Notes: generated by a model from the letters alone, not told the origin. 64,000 nucleotides of DNA from Candidatus Nitricoxidireducens bremensis (GCA_030247725.1 JAOTRT010000003.1:186001-250000), one strand, 5' to 3'; positions 33,639-42,154 are shown, counted from the stretch's first letter. Program-made: numbers and translations.

Positions 33639-33680
33639 CAAGGATAACTTTCCGGGCGTCAGCCCGGAAAGTTATCCTTG
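33639..33680 (-). other. 19-bp perfect hairpin spanning the pilT stop codon
   Basis: Arms 33639-33657 and 33662-33680 are perfectly complementary and separated by a 4-base loop (GTCA on the plus strand). The upstream arm on the minus strand encodes the last pilT codons and the TGA falls in the loop. No T-tract follows. Could act as a terminator or a 3'-end stabiliser separating pilT from pilU. Confidence 0.85.
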
Positions 33681-34702
33681 TTCGCCGCCTTGCTGCGGGC
33701 CTCGGCAGAGGACACGATGCCGCGCTTCACCAGGTCCTGCAGGTTCTGGTCCAGGGTCTGCATGCCAAACTGCTGGCCGGTCTGGATCGCCGAGTACATC
33801 TGGGCGATCTTGTTCTCGCGGATCAGGTTGCGGATGGCCGGGGTGCCGAGCATGATCTCGTGGGCGGCGACGCGGCCGTTGCCGTCCTTGGTCTTCAGCA
33901 GGGTCTGGGAGATCACCGCGCGCAGGGATTCGGACAGCATCGCACGCACCATTTCCTTTTCGGCCGCCGGGAACACGTCCACGATCCGGTCGACGGTCTT
34001 CGCCGCCGAACTCGTGTGCAGGGTGCCGAACACCAGGTGGCCGGTCTCGGCCGCCGACAGGGCCAGGGCGATGGTTTCCAGGTCGCGCATTTCGCCCACC
34101 AGGATCACGTCCGGGTCCTCGCGCAGGGCCGACTTCAAGGCGGTGGAAAAGGACTTCACGTGGGGACCGACTTCGCGCTGGTTCACCAGGCACTTCTTCG
34201 ATTCGTGCACGAATTCGATGGGGTCCTCGACGGTGAGGATGTGGCCGTAGTCGTTCTCGTTGATGTCGTCCACCATCGCCGCCAGGGTGGTCGATTTGCC
34301 GGAACCCGTCGGGCCGGTCACCAGCACCACGCCGCGCGGCGTGCGCGCGATCTCGGCAAAAATCTTCGGCGCGTTGAGTTGCTCCAGGGTCAACACCTTG
34401 GAGGGAATGGTACGGAACACCGCGCCGGCGCCGCGGTTCTGTACGAAGGCGTTGACGCGGAAACGCGCCAGGCCCGGCACGGCGAAGGAGAAGTCGATGT
34501 CCATGTGCTCCTCGTACACCTTGCGCTGGCCGTCATTCATGATGTCGTACACCATGGCATGGACGTCCTTGTGCTCCATGGGCGGCAGGTTGATGCGGCG
34601 GATGTCGCCGTGGACGCGGATCATGGGCGGCAGGCCGGACGAGAGGTGCAGGTCGGAGGCCTTGTTCTTGACGACGAAAGCGAGCAGTTCGGTGATGTCC
34701 AT
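33659..34702 (-). CDS. pilT: Type IV pilus retraction ATPase PilT
   Basis: 347 aa, normal for PilT. Powers pilus depolymerisation for twitching motility and DNA uptake. Walker A GPTGSGKSTTLAAM near residue 135, Asp box LTVEDPIEFVHES, Walker B DVILVGEMRD, His box GHLVFGTLHTSSA and the diagnostic AIRNLIRENK near residue 290. Divergent from yggS with a 43-bp gap, as in many betaproteobacteria and gammaproteobacteria. Confidence 0.97.
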   Translation of the reverse strand: MDITELLAFVVKNKASDLHLSSGLPPMIRVHGDIRRINLPPMEHKDVHAMVYDIMNDGQRKVYEEHMDIDFSFAVPGLARFRVNAFVQNRGAGAVFRTIPSKVLTLEQLNAPKIFAEIARTPRGVVLVTGPTGSGKSTTLAAMVDDINENDYGHILTVEDPIEFVHESKKCLVNQREVGPHVKSFSTALKSALREDPDVILVGEMRDLETIALALSAAETGHLVFGTLHTSSAAKTVDRIVDVFPAAEKEMVRAMLSESLRAVISQTLLKTKDGNGRVAAHEIMLGTPAIRNLIRENKIAQMYSAIQTGQQFGMQTLDQNLQDLVKRGIVSSAEARSKAANKDNFPG

Positions 34703-34745
34703 GGCGGGGTTTCCTGGCGGCCGGTTGGTATACTGAAGCCGCTAT

Positions 34746-35438
34746 ATGACATCAATCGCCGCCAACTTGCAAGCCGTCGCAAGCCGCATCGCAGCGGCCT
34801 GTTCCGCCGCCGGACGCAACCCCGCCGAGGTGTCGCTGCTGGCCGTGAGCAAGACCTGGCCGGCCGCCTGCGTGCGCGAAGCGGCGGGCTGCGGCCAGCG
34901 CGCCTTCGGCGAGAACTACGTGCAGGAAGGCGTCGCCAAGATTTCCGAACTCGCGGACCTGGGTCTTGAATGGCACTTCATCGGCCCGCTCCAGAGCAAC
35001 AAGACGCGCCCCGTCGCCGAGCACTTCGCCTGGGTCCACTCCATCGAGCGCCTCAAGATCGCCGAACGCCTGTCGGCCCAGCGTCCTGCGGGCCTGGCGC
35101 CGCTGCAGGTGTGCATCCAGGTAAACGTCAGCGGCGAGGAGAGCAAGAGCGGCTGCGCGCCGGCAGAAGCACCGGCCCTGGCCGCCGCCGTCGCCGCGTT
35201 GCCGAACCTGCGCCTGCGGGGCCTCATGGCGATCCCCGAGCCCACCGACGACGGCGCCCTGCAGCACCGCCGCTTCGCCGCCCTGCGGGAATTGCTGGCG
35301 GAATTGAACCGGCAAGGCCTCGCCCTCGACACCCTCTCCATGGGCATGTCCGACGACATGGAGGCGGCCATCGCCGAGGGCGCCACTCTGGTGAGGGTCG
35401 GCACCGCCATCTTCGGCACGCGCAATTACGCGGCCTGA
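34746..35438 (+). CDS. yggS: Pyridoxal phosphate homeostasis protein YggS
   Basis: 230 aa. PLP-binding fold-type III barrel protein that buffers PLP and affects amino-acid and keto-acid pools. PLP lysine in LLAVSKTWPA near residue 36; conserved FGENYVQEG, WHFIGPLQSNKTR and LSMGMSDDMEAAI. Divergent neighbour of pilT. Cytoplasmic. Confidence 0.95.
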   Translation: MTSIAANLQAVASRIAAACSAAGRNPAEVSLLAVSKTWPAACVREAAGCGQRAFGENYVQEGVAKISELADLGLEWHFIGPLQSNKTRPVAEHFAWVHSIERLKIAERLSAQRPAGLAPLQVCIQVNVSGEESKSGCAPAEAPALAAAVAALPNLRLRGLMAIPEPTDDGALQHRRFAALRELLAELNRQGLALDTLSMGMSDDMEAAIAEGATLVRVGTAIFGTRNYAA

Positions 35439-35444
35439 ACCGGG

Positions 35445-36779
35445 CTAGGGCTCCTCTCTGAGCTTGCGGAACAGGGTGCGCGGGCTGACGCCCAGGCGCC
35501 GCGCCAGGGCATGGCGGTCGCCCGTGTGGCGGGAAGCCGCCCAGCGCAGGTAGCGCCGCTCCGCTTCCGCCAGGGAGACGATCTCCCCCGCCGCCGCTGG
35601 CGTCCCGCCGGCCGGTGCGCCGAGATGTTCGGGCAGATGCTCGGGCAACACCGTGTCGCCGTCCGCCAGCAGGGCGGCGCGCTCGATGAGGTTGCGCAGC
35701 TCGCGCACGTTGCCGGGAAAGCCGTGGGCCAGCAACCGCGCCATGGCGTCCGGATGCATGCGCAGCCGGCGCCGGCTCACCCGCGCCAGCAGGGATTCCA
35801 CCAACAGGGGCAGATCCTCGCGGCGCTCCCGCAGCGGCGGCACGCGGATGGGGAAGGCGCTGATGCGGTAGTAGAGGTCGCGGCGGAAGCTGCCCGCCTC
35901 CACCATCTCCTCCAGGTTGCGGTGGGTGGCCAGCACCAGCCGGAAGTCGGCCCGCAAGGGCTCCAGGCCGCCGACGCGGCGGAAGGTGCCCGACTCGATG
36001 AGGCGCAGCAGCTTGACCTGGATGTGCAGCGGGATGTCGCCCACCTCGTCGATGAACAGGGTGCCGCCGGCCGCCGATTCCACGAGGCCGGTCTTGCGTT
36101 GCAGCGCCCCGGTGAAGGCCCCCTTCTCGTGGCCGAACAGCTCGCTGCCGATGAGGGTCTCGGTCATGCCGGCGCAATCCACATCGACGAAGGGACCGTC
36201 GGCGCGGGAGCTGGCGTCGTGCAGGGCCAGGGCCGCCAGTTCCTTGCCGACGCCCGATTCGCCGAGCAGCAGCACCGTCGCCTCGGAAGGCGCCACGCGC
36301 TGGATCATTTCCAGCATGCGGTTGAAGGCCGGCGAGCGCCCCACCAGCCCCTGGGCCGAGGGGCGGCTGCGGGCGCGGCGCACCATGCGCACGGTCTCGA
36401 CGAAGAACACCGTCCGGCCGCCGGCGTCCCGGATGGGTGCCACCTCCACGTCCACATGCTCGGGGCCGTTGGGCGTGTGGTGGATGTGCAGGGCGCGGGC
36501 CGGCTCGTCGGTCTCCCGGCTGGCCTTGAGGGGGCAGCTTTCCCCCATCTGGTCGCAGGGCGCGTCGGCGTGGTGGGAGATTTCGTAACAGCAGCGCCCG
36601 ATGCGGTCGCCGGGATCGCCGAATTCCTCGCGCCAGGCCCGATTGACGCCCAGCACCCGGTAGTCGGCGCTGATGAACACGCGGGGCTCCGGCAGGGAAT
36701 CCGCCAGGGCCAGGGTTTCGGGGAGGGGGTTGTCGGGCGTCTCATCCACGGCCCCATTGTGCCACGAGAGGCACTCCAT
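35445..36779 (-). CDS. Sigma54-dependent PAS-AAA+-Fis transcriptional activator
   Basis: 444 aa from the ATG at 36779; a GTG at 36749 is an alternative that would put both nearby inverted repeats outside the gene. N-terminal PAS domain ([25 protein letters not shown]) with a Cys/His cluster ([18 protein letters not shown], then ESCPLK). AAA+ domain with Walker [12 protein letters not shown], the sigma54-contacting GAFTGA loop in [12 protein letters not shown], and Walker [14 protein letters not shown]-terminal Fis-type helix-turn-helix ([19 protein letters not shown]). Divergent from the multiheme cytochrome operon, its likely target. The signal sensed is unknown. Confidence 0.93.
   Translation of the reverse strand: MECLSWHNGAVDETPDNPLPETLALADSLPEPRVFISADYRVLGVNRAWREEFGDPGDRIGRCCYEISHHADAPCDQMGESCPLKASRETDEPARALHIHHTPNGPEHVDVEVAPIRDAGGRTVFFVETVRMVRRARSRPSAQGLVGRSPAFNRMLEMIQRVAPSEATVLLLGESGVGKELAALALHDASSRADGPFVDVDCAGMTETLIGSELFGHEKGAFTGALQRKTGLVESAAGGTLFIDEVGDIPLHIQVKLLRLIESGTFRRVGGLEPLRADFRLVLATHRNLEEMVEAGSFRRDLYYRISAFPIRVPPLRERREDLPLLVESLLARVSRRRLRMHPDAMARLLAHGFPGNVRELRNLIERAALLADGDTVLPEHLPEHLGAPAGGTPAAAGEIVSLAEAERRYLRWAASRHTGDRHALARRLGVSPRTLFRKLREEP
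36759..36774. promoter_or_regulatory. Activator site 1 (inverted repeat)
   Basis: GTGCCACGAGAGGCAC, a 16-bp inverted repeat of the form GTGCC-N6-GGCAC. Centre lies 23 bp from site 2, about two helical turns, and ~152 bp upstream of the predicted sigma54 start. Proposed enhancer site for the divergent Fis-type regulator. Confidence 0.7.
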
Positions 36780-36781
36780 CA

Positions 36782-36797
36782 GTGCCACCAATGGCAC
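36782..36797. promoter_or_regulatory. Activator site 2 (inverted repeat)
   Basis: GTGCCACCAATGGCAC, same half-sites as site 1 (GTGCCA / TGGCAC, N4 spacer). Directly upstream of the regulator start, so it could also give autoregulation. Confidence 0.7.
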
Positions 36798-36852
36798 AAC
36801 GCCACCCTCCCTGGGCGGCGGCCGTGCTCCCGCACCTTCCGGAATCACGGCA

Positions 36853-36865
36853 GATCAAGACCTTG
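36853..36865 (+). promoter_or_regulatory. IHF-like site
   Basis: GATCAAGACCTTG matches the IHF consensus WATCAANNNNTTR except at the first base. It lies between the two activator sites and the -24 element, where DNA bending would bring the activator to sigma54 polymerase. Confidence 0.5.
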
Positions 36866-36892
36866 GGAACGAATAACCCCAAAGTAATAGGG

Positions 36893-36908
36893 TGGCATGC
36901 CTGTTGCA
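36893..36908 (+). promoter_or_regulatory. Sigma54 (-24/-12) promoter of the multiheme cytochrome operon
   Basis: TGGCATGCCTGTTGCA: TGGCAT, N5, TTGCA with GG and GC exactly 10 bases apart. Predicted start near 36919, 77 bp before the ATG at 36996. Confidence 0.85.
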
Positions 36909-36995
36909 CTAAGGGGTTTCCTAATTGCCTGCCAAAGGCAAATTCCGCTGGCCCCCGACAGCCATGCACGGCGGAGGATACGAGGAGAAATCGAG

Positions 36996-38954
36996 ATGCT
37001 AAGAAGCACCAGACGCGTGCTGGCGGGACTGTTGCTGGCAGCCGGACTGCTGTTCCAGGGCATGGCTGCCGCCGCGCCGGCCCCGGGCGGCGACACCGCC
37101 GCCGCGACCCAGCCGGCGGCCGAACCGGCCATCGCCAACCACCGCTGCCTGCGCTGCCATGCCGACCAGGAAGAGAAGTTCACGGTCGGCGCCGACGGCA
37201 AGCGCAACAACATCTACGTCGATCCCCAGGTCCTGGAGCACAGCGTGCACGGCAAGGTGGCCTGCACCGGCTGCCACAGCGACGTCACCAAGCTGCCCCA
37301 CGCCAAGCCCCTGGCCAAGAGCATCGGTTGCGTCGCCTGCCATCAGCAGCAGTGGGACAAGGCGAAGGGCGACGCCAAGCAGCGCGAGCGCCTCGACGTG
37401 GTGCTCCAGCAGACCGACAACTACCTGCACTCGGCCCACGCCAAGCCCAACGCCAAGGACCAGTCGCGCGTCAACGCCGCCTGCCACGACTGCCACGACG
37501 CCCACAACATCGGCGCCCCCGGCGCCCTGCAGCGCAAGGAACACCGCCTGAAGAACCCCGAGGTCTGCGGACGCTGCCACGAGAAGCAGAAGCAGGACTA
37601 CCTGGGCTCCATCCACGGCACGGCCATCGTCGAGAAGAAGGACGAGAAATCCGCCGTCTGCTCCGACTGCCACACCACCCACGCCATCGGCTCGCCCAAG
37701 GGCGACCCGGCCAAGCTGGCGATCACCCAGAACTGCGGCGACTGCCACAAGAAGGCCCAGAGGACCTACCTGGAGTCCTACCACGGCCAGGTAAACCGGC
37801 TCGGCTACACCAATACCGCCAAGTGTTTCGACTGCCACACCGGCCACAAGGTGAAGAAGGAAGACGACCCGACCTCCTCGGTGCACGTCAACAACCGGCT
37901 GGAGAACTGCAAGAACTGCCACAAGAACGCCACCGAGAACTTCCTCCAGTTCCAGCCCCACGGCGACCCGGACAACTTCGAGAAGTACCCGGGGCTCTAC
38001 GTCGCCAAGCGCTTCATGGGCGCCCTCATCATCGGCGTCATGGTGTTCTTCTGGGTGCATGTGCTGCTGTGGCTCTACCGGGAGCTGATGGACCGCATCC
38101 AGGGCAAGGGCTTCCGCGAGGACCTGGACAAGCCCGAAGTGGTGTACTTCCGCCGCTTCTCCCCGGTCTGGCGCTGGATACACGGTCTCTTCGCCATTTC
38201 GACGATGACCCTGATCCTCACCGGCACCTCGCTGCTGTTCTCCCACACCGACTGGGCCAAGGCCGTCGTCACCTTCCTCGGCGGCCCGAAGATGGAGGGC
38301 ATCATCCATCGCACCGCCGCCGTCACCTGGCTGTCGATCTTCCTCTTCCACCTGGCCGTCGTCGGCCGCAACATCTGGGCGAAGCGCGCCACCTTCAACT
38401 GGTTCGGCGGCACCTCCCTGATCCCCAGCATGACGGACCTGCGCGACCTGAAGGCCATGTTCCTCTGGTTCTTCGGCCGCGCCGAGCGCCCCGACTTCTG
38501 CCACTGGACCTACTGGCAGCGCTTCGACTACTGGGCGCCGTTCTGGGGGGCCATGGTGATCGGCTCCTCGGGCATCATCCTGTTCTTCCCCGAGAAGACG
38601 GCGACGGTGCTGCCGGGCTGGGTGTTCAACATCGCCACCCTGATCCATGCCGAGGAAGCCCTGCTGGCCGCCGTTTTCCTCAACACGGTGCACTTCTTCA
38701 ACGTGCATTTCCGGCCCGAGCGCTTCCCCATGAGCACCACCATCTTCACGGGCGCCATCCCGCTGGAGGAGTTCAAGCACGACCACCGGCTGGAGTACGA
38801 GCGCCTGGTGACCATCGGCGAACTGGAGAAGCACCTGGTCAAACGGCCCTCGCGGCGCGTGGACCTGGCCTCCTCGTTCCTGGCGACCATCCTCATCGTC
38901 GCCGGCCTGACCCTGCTGACCCTGGTGCTGATCGGCCGCGCCACGGCCCATTGA
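36996..38954 (+). CDS. Nonaheme cytochrome c fused to a membrane diheme cytochrome b (CbcL-like)
   Basis: 652 aa with GAGGAG upstream of the ATG at 36996. Signal peptide to ~27, then nine CXXCH motifs between residues 51 and ~311 (CLRCH, CTGCH, CVACH, CHDCH, CGRCH, CSDCH, CGDCH, CFDCH, CKNCH). From ~338 several membrane helices of the HydC/FdnI cytochrome b561 type with conserved His (RWIHGLFAIS, IIHRTAAVTW, LFHLAVVGRN, LIHAEEALL). This is the architecture of Geobacter sulfurreducens CbcL, an inner-membrane quinol:periplasm electron carrier. Predicted to exchange electrons between quinone and the two downstream products. Direction of flow is not known. Confidence 0.9.
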   Translation: MLRSTRRVLAGLLLAAGLLFQGMAAAAPAPGGDTAAATQPAAEPAIANHRCLRCHADQEEKFTVGADGKRNNIYVDPQVLEHSVHGKVACTGCHSDVTKLPHAKPLAKSIGCVACHQQQWDKAKGDAKQRERLDVVLQQTDNYLHSAHAKPNAKDQSRVNAACHDCHDAHNIGAPGALQRKEHRLKNPEVCGRCHEKQKQDYLGSIHGTAIVEKKDEKSAVCSDCHTTHAIGSPKGDPAKLAITQNCGDCHKKAQRTYLESYHGQVNRLGYTNTAKCFDCHTGHKVKKEDDPTSSVHVNNRLENCKNCHKNATENFLQFQPHGDPDNFEKYPGLYVAKRFMGALIIGVMVFFWVHVLLWLYRELMDRIQGKGFREDLDKPEVVYFRRFSPVWRWIHGLFAISTMTLILTGTSLLFSHTDWAKAVVTFLGGPKMEGIIHRTAAVTWLSIFLFHLAVVGRNIWAKRATFNWFGGTSLIPSMTDLRDLKAMFLWFFGRAERPDFCHWTYWQRFDYWAPFWGAMVIGSSGIILFFPEKTATVLPGWVFNIATLIHAEEALLAAVFLNTVHFFNVHFRPERFPMSTTIFTGAIPLEEFKHDHRLEYERLVTIGELEKHLVKRPSRRVDLASSFLATILIVAGLTLLTLVLIGRATAH

Positions 38955-38965
38955 TGGAGGCGACC

Positions 38966-39535
38966 ATGAAGAAAACAGCACTCTCCCTGGTCTTCCTCGC
39001 CCTCGCCGGCAGCGCCGCCGCCCGCGGCGACGTGGACGTCCTGGCCCGCACCTGCAACGGCTGCCACGGCCTCAAGGGCGTCAGCGTCGGCCTCTCGATG
39101 CCCTCCATCGGCGGCCTGCCCCGCGACTACCTGCGCAACATCATGAAGCAGTGGAAGTACGACGAGCGCACCGCCATCACCATGAGCCGCATCGTCAAGG
39201 GCCTCTCCGACGACGAGATCGACGCCCTCGCCGCCCATTTCGCCAAGCAGCCCTGGGTGCCGGCGAAGCAGCCGGCGACGCCCGAACTGCTGGCGAAGGG
39301 CCGCTCCGCCATCTCCGAGAACTGCGAGGACTGCCACGGCTTCACCGGCAGCGACCCGGACGTGGGGGTACCGAAGATCAACGGCCAGTGGGCGAAGTAC
39401 ATGGAGCTCGAACTGGCGAAGTACCGCAGCAAGGAATTCAAGATGCCCCACCGCAAGATGAAGAAGGCGGCCCAGGACATGAAGCCGGCGGACGTGTCCG
39501 CCGCGGCGCGCTATTTCGGCGCCCAGAGCAAGTGA
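38966..39535 (+). CDS. Diheme c4-type cytochrome (FccA-like)
   Basis: 189 aa; GGAGG five bases before the ATG at 38966. Signal peptide MKKTALSLVFLALAGSAAA, two domains with CNGCH and CEDCH motifs and candidate Met ligands in SMPSIGG and KMPHRKM. Class of cytochrome c4 and of the FccA subunit of flavocytochrome c sulfide dehydrogenase. Located between the CbcL-like gene (11 bp) and the FccB-like gene (11 bp), so it probably shuttles electrons between them in the periplasm. Confidence 0.9.
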   Translation: MKKTALSLVFLALAGSAAARGDVDVLARTCNGCHGLKGVSVGLSMPSIGGLPRDYLRNIMKQWKYDERTAITMSRIVKGLSDDEIDALAAHFAKQPWVPAKQPATPELLAKGRSAISENCEDCHGFTGSDPDVGVPKINGQWAKYMELELAKYRSKEFKMPHRKMKKAAQDMKPADVSAAARYFGAQSK

Positions 39536-39546
39536 GGACGGACGCC

Positions 39547-40899
39547 ATGAACGCCATCGACCGCCGCCGCTTCCTCAAGGCCCTTTCCTCCCTGGGCGCC
39601 GCCGCCGGCGCCTCCCTCCTGACCCTCCCCGAGGCCCGCGCCGCCGCGCCCAAGGCCCGCGTCGTCGTCGTCGGCGGCGGCTTCGGCGGCGCCACCGCCG
39701 CCAAGTACCTACGCCTGCTCGACCCGGGCATCGACGTCACCCTCATCGAGCGCGGCACCCTCTACACCTCCTGCCCCCTGTCCAACGAGGTCGTCTCCGG
39801 CGAACGCCACATCAAGACGCTGCAGACCGGCTACCGGGGCCTCGCCGCCCGCGGCGTCAAGGTGGTGCACGCCGAGGTCACCGCCATCGACCCGGCCGGC
39901 AAGACCGTCGCCACGGCCGAGGACGGCAGCTTCCCCTACGACGCCCTGATCGTCTCCCCCGGCGTGGACTTCGACTACGCCGCCGTCGAGGGCCTCACCC
40001 AGGAGCTCTCCGAGACCGCCATCCCCCACGCCTGGAAGGCCGGTCCCCAGACCCTGCTGCTGAAGAAGCAGCTGGAAGCCATGCCCGACGGCGGACGCTT
40101 CGTCATCGCCGTGCCCAAGGGCCCCTTCCGCTGCCCGCCCGGCCCCTACGAGCGGGCCGCCCAGGTAGCCATGCACTGCATGCACCACGGCAAGAAGAAG
40201 GCCAAGATCCTCATCCTCGACGCCAACGAGTCCTTCTCCAAGAAGCCCCTGTTCGAGGAAGCCTGGAAGGCCCTCTACGGCTACGGTCCCACCGGCATGA
40301 TCGAATGGGTCTCCGCCTCCGCCGGCGGCCTCGTCGAGCGTATCGACGCCGGCAGCCTGACCGCCCACACCACCTTCGACGACGTCAAGGCCGACGTGCT
40401 CAACGTCATCCCGCCCCACCGGGCCGGCAAGATCGCCCGCGACGCGGGACTCGCCACCCTCAAGGGCAACTGGTGCGAAGTGAAGCCGGAGAACATGGAG
40501 TCCAAGGCCCACAAGGACATCTACGTCATCGGCGACGCCTGCGTCGGCGGCGAAACCTCCACGGGCAACGGCTTCCCGAAATCGGCCCACATGGCCAACT
40601 CCCAGGCCAAGGTGGTGGCCGCCAGCCTGGCCGCCAAGCTCAACGGCCTGCCGGCGCCGGTGCCCATCTACACCAACACCTGCTACAGCGTGGTCGGCCA
40701 CGATTGGGGCTTCTCGGTGGTGCACCTGTTCCGCGTGCAGAACGGCCAGTGGGTCTACATCAAGGAAGGCAGCGGCATCTCGCCCGTCGCCCTCGGCACC
40801 AAGCAGGCGCCCAAGCCGGTGCCGCGCATCTACCGCAAGATGGAAGCCGAATACGCCGACGGCTGGCTGCGCAACCTGCTGGCCGACGCCTTCGCCTGA
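39547..40899 (+). CDS. Flavocytochrome c sulfide dehydrogenase-like flavoprotein (FccB-like)
   Basis: 450 aa. Tat signal (IDRRRFLKALSSLGAAAGAS) for folded export. FAD-binding VVVVGGGFGGATAAKYL at ~38-54. LYTSCPLSNEVVSG contains Cys76 at the position where FccB binds FAD covalently. Two more cysteines, in PFRCPPGPYERA and TNTCYSVVG, fit the redox disulfide of FCSD/SQR enzymes. C-terminal IYVIGDACVGGETS is the second FAD motif. Sulfide or polysulfide is the natural guess for substrate, but FccB paralogues without sox context, as here, are not characterised enough to be sure. Confidence 0.9.
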   Translation: MNAIDRRRFLKALSSLGAAAGASLLTLPEARAAAPKARVVVVGGGFGGATAAKYLRLLDPGIDVTLIERGTLYTSCPLSNEVVSGERHIKTLQTGYRGLAARGVKVVHAEVTAIDPAGKTVATAEDGSFPYDALIVSPGVDFDYAAVEGLTQELSETAIPHAWKAGPQTLLLKKQLEAMPDGGRFVIAVPKGPFRCPPGPYERAAQVAMHCMHHGKKKAKILILDANESFSKKPLFEEAWKALYGYGPTGMIEWVSASAGGLVERIDAGSLTAHTTFDDVKADVLNVIPPHRAGKIARDAGLATLKGNWCEVKPENMESKAHKDIYVIGDACVGGETSTGNGFPKSAHMANSQAKVVAASLAAKLNGLPAPVPIYTNTCYSVVGHDWGFSVVHLFRVQNGQWVYIKEGSGISPVALGTKQAPKPVPRIYRKMEAEYADGWLRNLLADAFA

Positions 40900-40990
40900 A
40901 CGCGGGTCCGCGTCCGCCGGAGGCGATTCCGGCGGCGCGGGGTATTTTCGCCGGCCGCCATGGCAAAATAGCCCGCGAGAGGATACGCGC

Positions 40991-41803
40991 ATGAAAATCA
41001 CCTTCATCGGCGGCGGCAACATGGCCATCGCCCTCATCGGCGGCCTGCGCAAGCAGGGCTTTTCCGCCGCCGGCATCCAGGTCGTCGAACCCGTCCCCGA
41101 AGCCCGCGACCGGCTCACGGACGTCTTCGGCGTGCGCTGCGCACCGACCCTGGACGCCTCGGCCATGGCCTGCGAAGTGCTCGTGCTGGCCGTCAAGCCC
41201 CAGCAGATGAAGGAGGCCGTCGCCCCCGCCATCGGCCACCTCAAGGACCAGCTCGTCATCAGCATCGCCGCCGGCCTGCGCCTGGCGGACCTGTCCCGCT
41301 GGCTCGGCGGCCACCGCCGGCTGGTGCGCACCATGCCCAACACCCCGGCCCTGATCGGCGCCGGCATCACCGGCCTCTACGCCGACGCCAGCGTGGACAA
41401 GGAAGGTCGCGACACCGCCGAGAAGATCCTCACCGCCGTCGGCCGCACCGTCTGGATCGACGAGGAGGCCAAGATGGACGCCGTCACCGCCATCTCCGGC
41501 AGCGGCCCGGCCTACGTCTTCTACTTCATCGAAGCCCTGGAGACCGCCGCCATCAACCTGGGCTTCGACTCCTTCGCCGCCCGCACCCTGGCCGTGGAAA
41601 CCTTCCTCGGCGCGGCGCGGCTGGCCGACAACACCACCGAACCGGTCTCCACGCTGCGGGAACGCGTCACCTCCAAGGGCGGCACCACGGCGGCGGCCCT
41701 CGACTCCTTCGCCGCCGACGCCATCGCCGCCGCCATCGAGCGCGGCGTGCAGGCGGCCAACGCCCGCGGCAAGGAACTCGGCGACATCCTGGGACAGGAC
41801 TAG
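40991..41803 (+). CDS. proC: Pyrroline-5-carboxylate reductase
   Basis: 270 aa. Last step of proline synthesis, NAD(P)H-dependent. N-terminal Rossmann MKITFIGGGNMAIALIGGL; conserved VRTMPNTPALIGAGITGLYA and the C-terminal signature SPA-type VTSKGGTTAAALDSF. 91 bp after the FccB-like gene, so probably separately transcribed. Confidence 0.97.
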   Translation: MKITFIGGGNMAIALIGGLRKQGFSAAGIQVVEPVPEARDRLTDVFGVRCAPTLDASAMACEVLVLAVKPQQMKEAVAPAIGHLKDQLVISIAAGLRLADLSRWLGGHRRLVRTMPNTPALIGAGITGLYADASVDKEGRDTAEKILTAVGRTVWIDEEAKMDAVTAISGSGPAYVFYFIEALETAAINLGFDSFAARTLAVETFLGAARLADNTTEPVSTLRERVTSKGGTTAAALDSFAADAIAAAIERGVQAANARGKELGDILGQD

Positions 41804-41835
41804 GATGAAACTTCCACGCATCGGCTGTGGTGCGC

Positions 41836-41943
41836 GCTCGGGCCGGTGGGGTGCCCTGCCCCGCTCCATGTCACCCGTCGCCGGCCTGCGGCCGGCTCCT
41901 CCTTCTTTACTTACGCGGAACAGGGCACCCCACCGGCCCGAGC
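41836..41943. repeat. Hairpin repeat A, copy 1 (108 bp)
   Basis: Perfect 23-bp terminal inverted repeats at 41836-41858 and 41921-41943 around an internal GC palindrome. It is the reverse complement of the 49406-49513 copy, of the same length. No coding function is supported in the 41804-42154 spacer. Confidence 0.85.
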
Positions 41944-41991
41944 GGATCAAGCCATGGAGGTTTGGCGGCCAGGCTGCACCAGCGTATCCAG

Positions 41992-42091
41992 CCAAGGATG
42001 GCGGGTATCCGACTCCCGGAAGTCAAGGAGGAGGGCCGGCGCTCTTTCGGCCCGGAGGACATGGAGGGAGTCGGATACCCGCCGTCCTTGG
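41992..42091. repeat. Hairpin repeat B, copy 1 (100 bp)
   Basis: 26-bp terminal inverted repeats (41992-42017 / 42066-42091, one mismatch) starting CCAAGG. Reverse complement of the copies at 47944-48043 and 49259-49358; all three are exactly 100 bp. With repeat A it forms an A-B composite in the proC-yggT spacer. Confidence 0.85.
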
Positions 42092-42154
42092 CGCACGCCG
42101 CAACACCTACGTTTCATGCGTCACGGCAGACGCGCAGCGTCATGGAGCACAGAC

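Noticed and set aside
39547..40899. Sulfide:quinone oxidoreductase
   Set aside because: The Tat signal, the Cys at the FccB covalent-FAD position and the adjacent diheme cytochrome fit flavocytochrome c better than membrane SQR.
41836..42091. CRISPR array
   Set aside because: No regularly spaced short direct repeats with unique spacers; the elements are single large inverted repeats and no cas genes are nearby.
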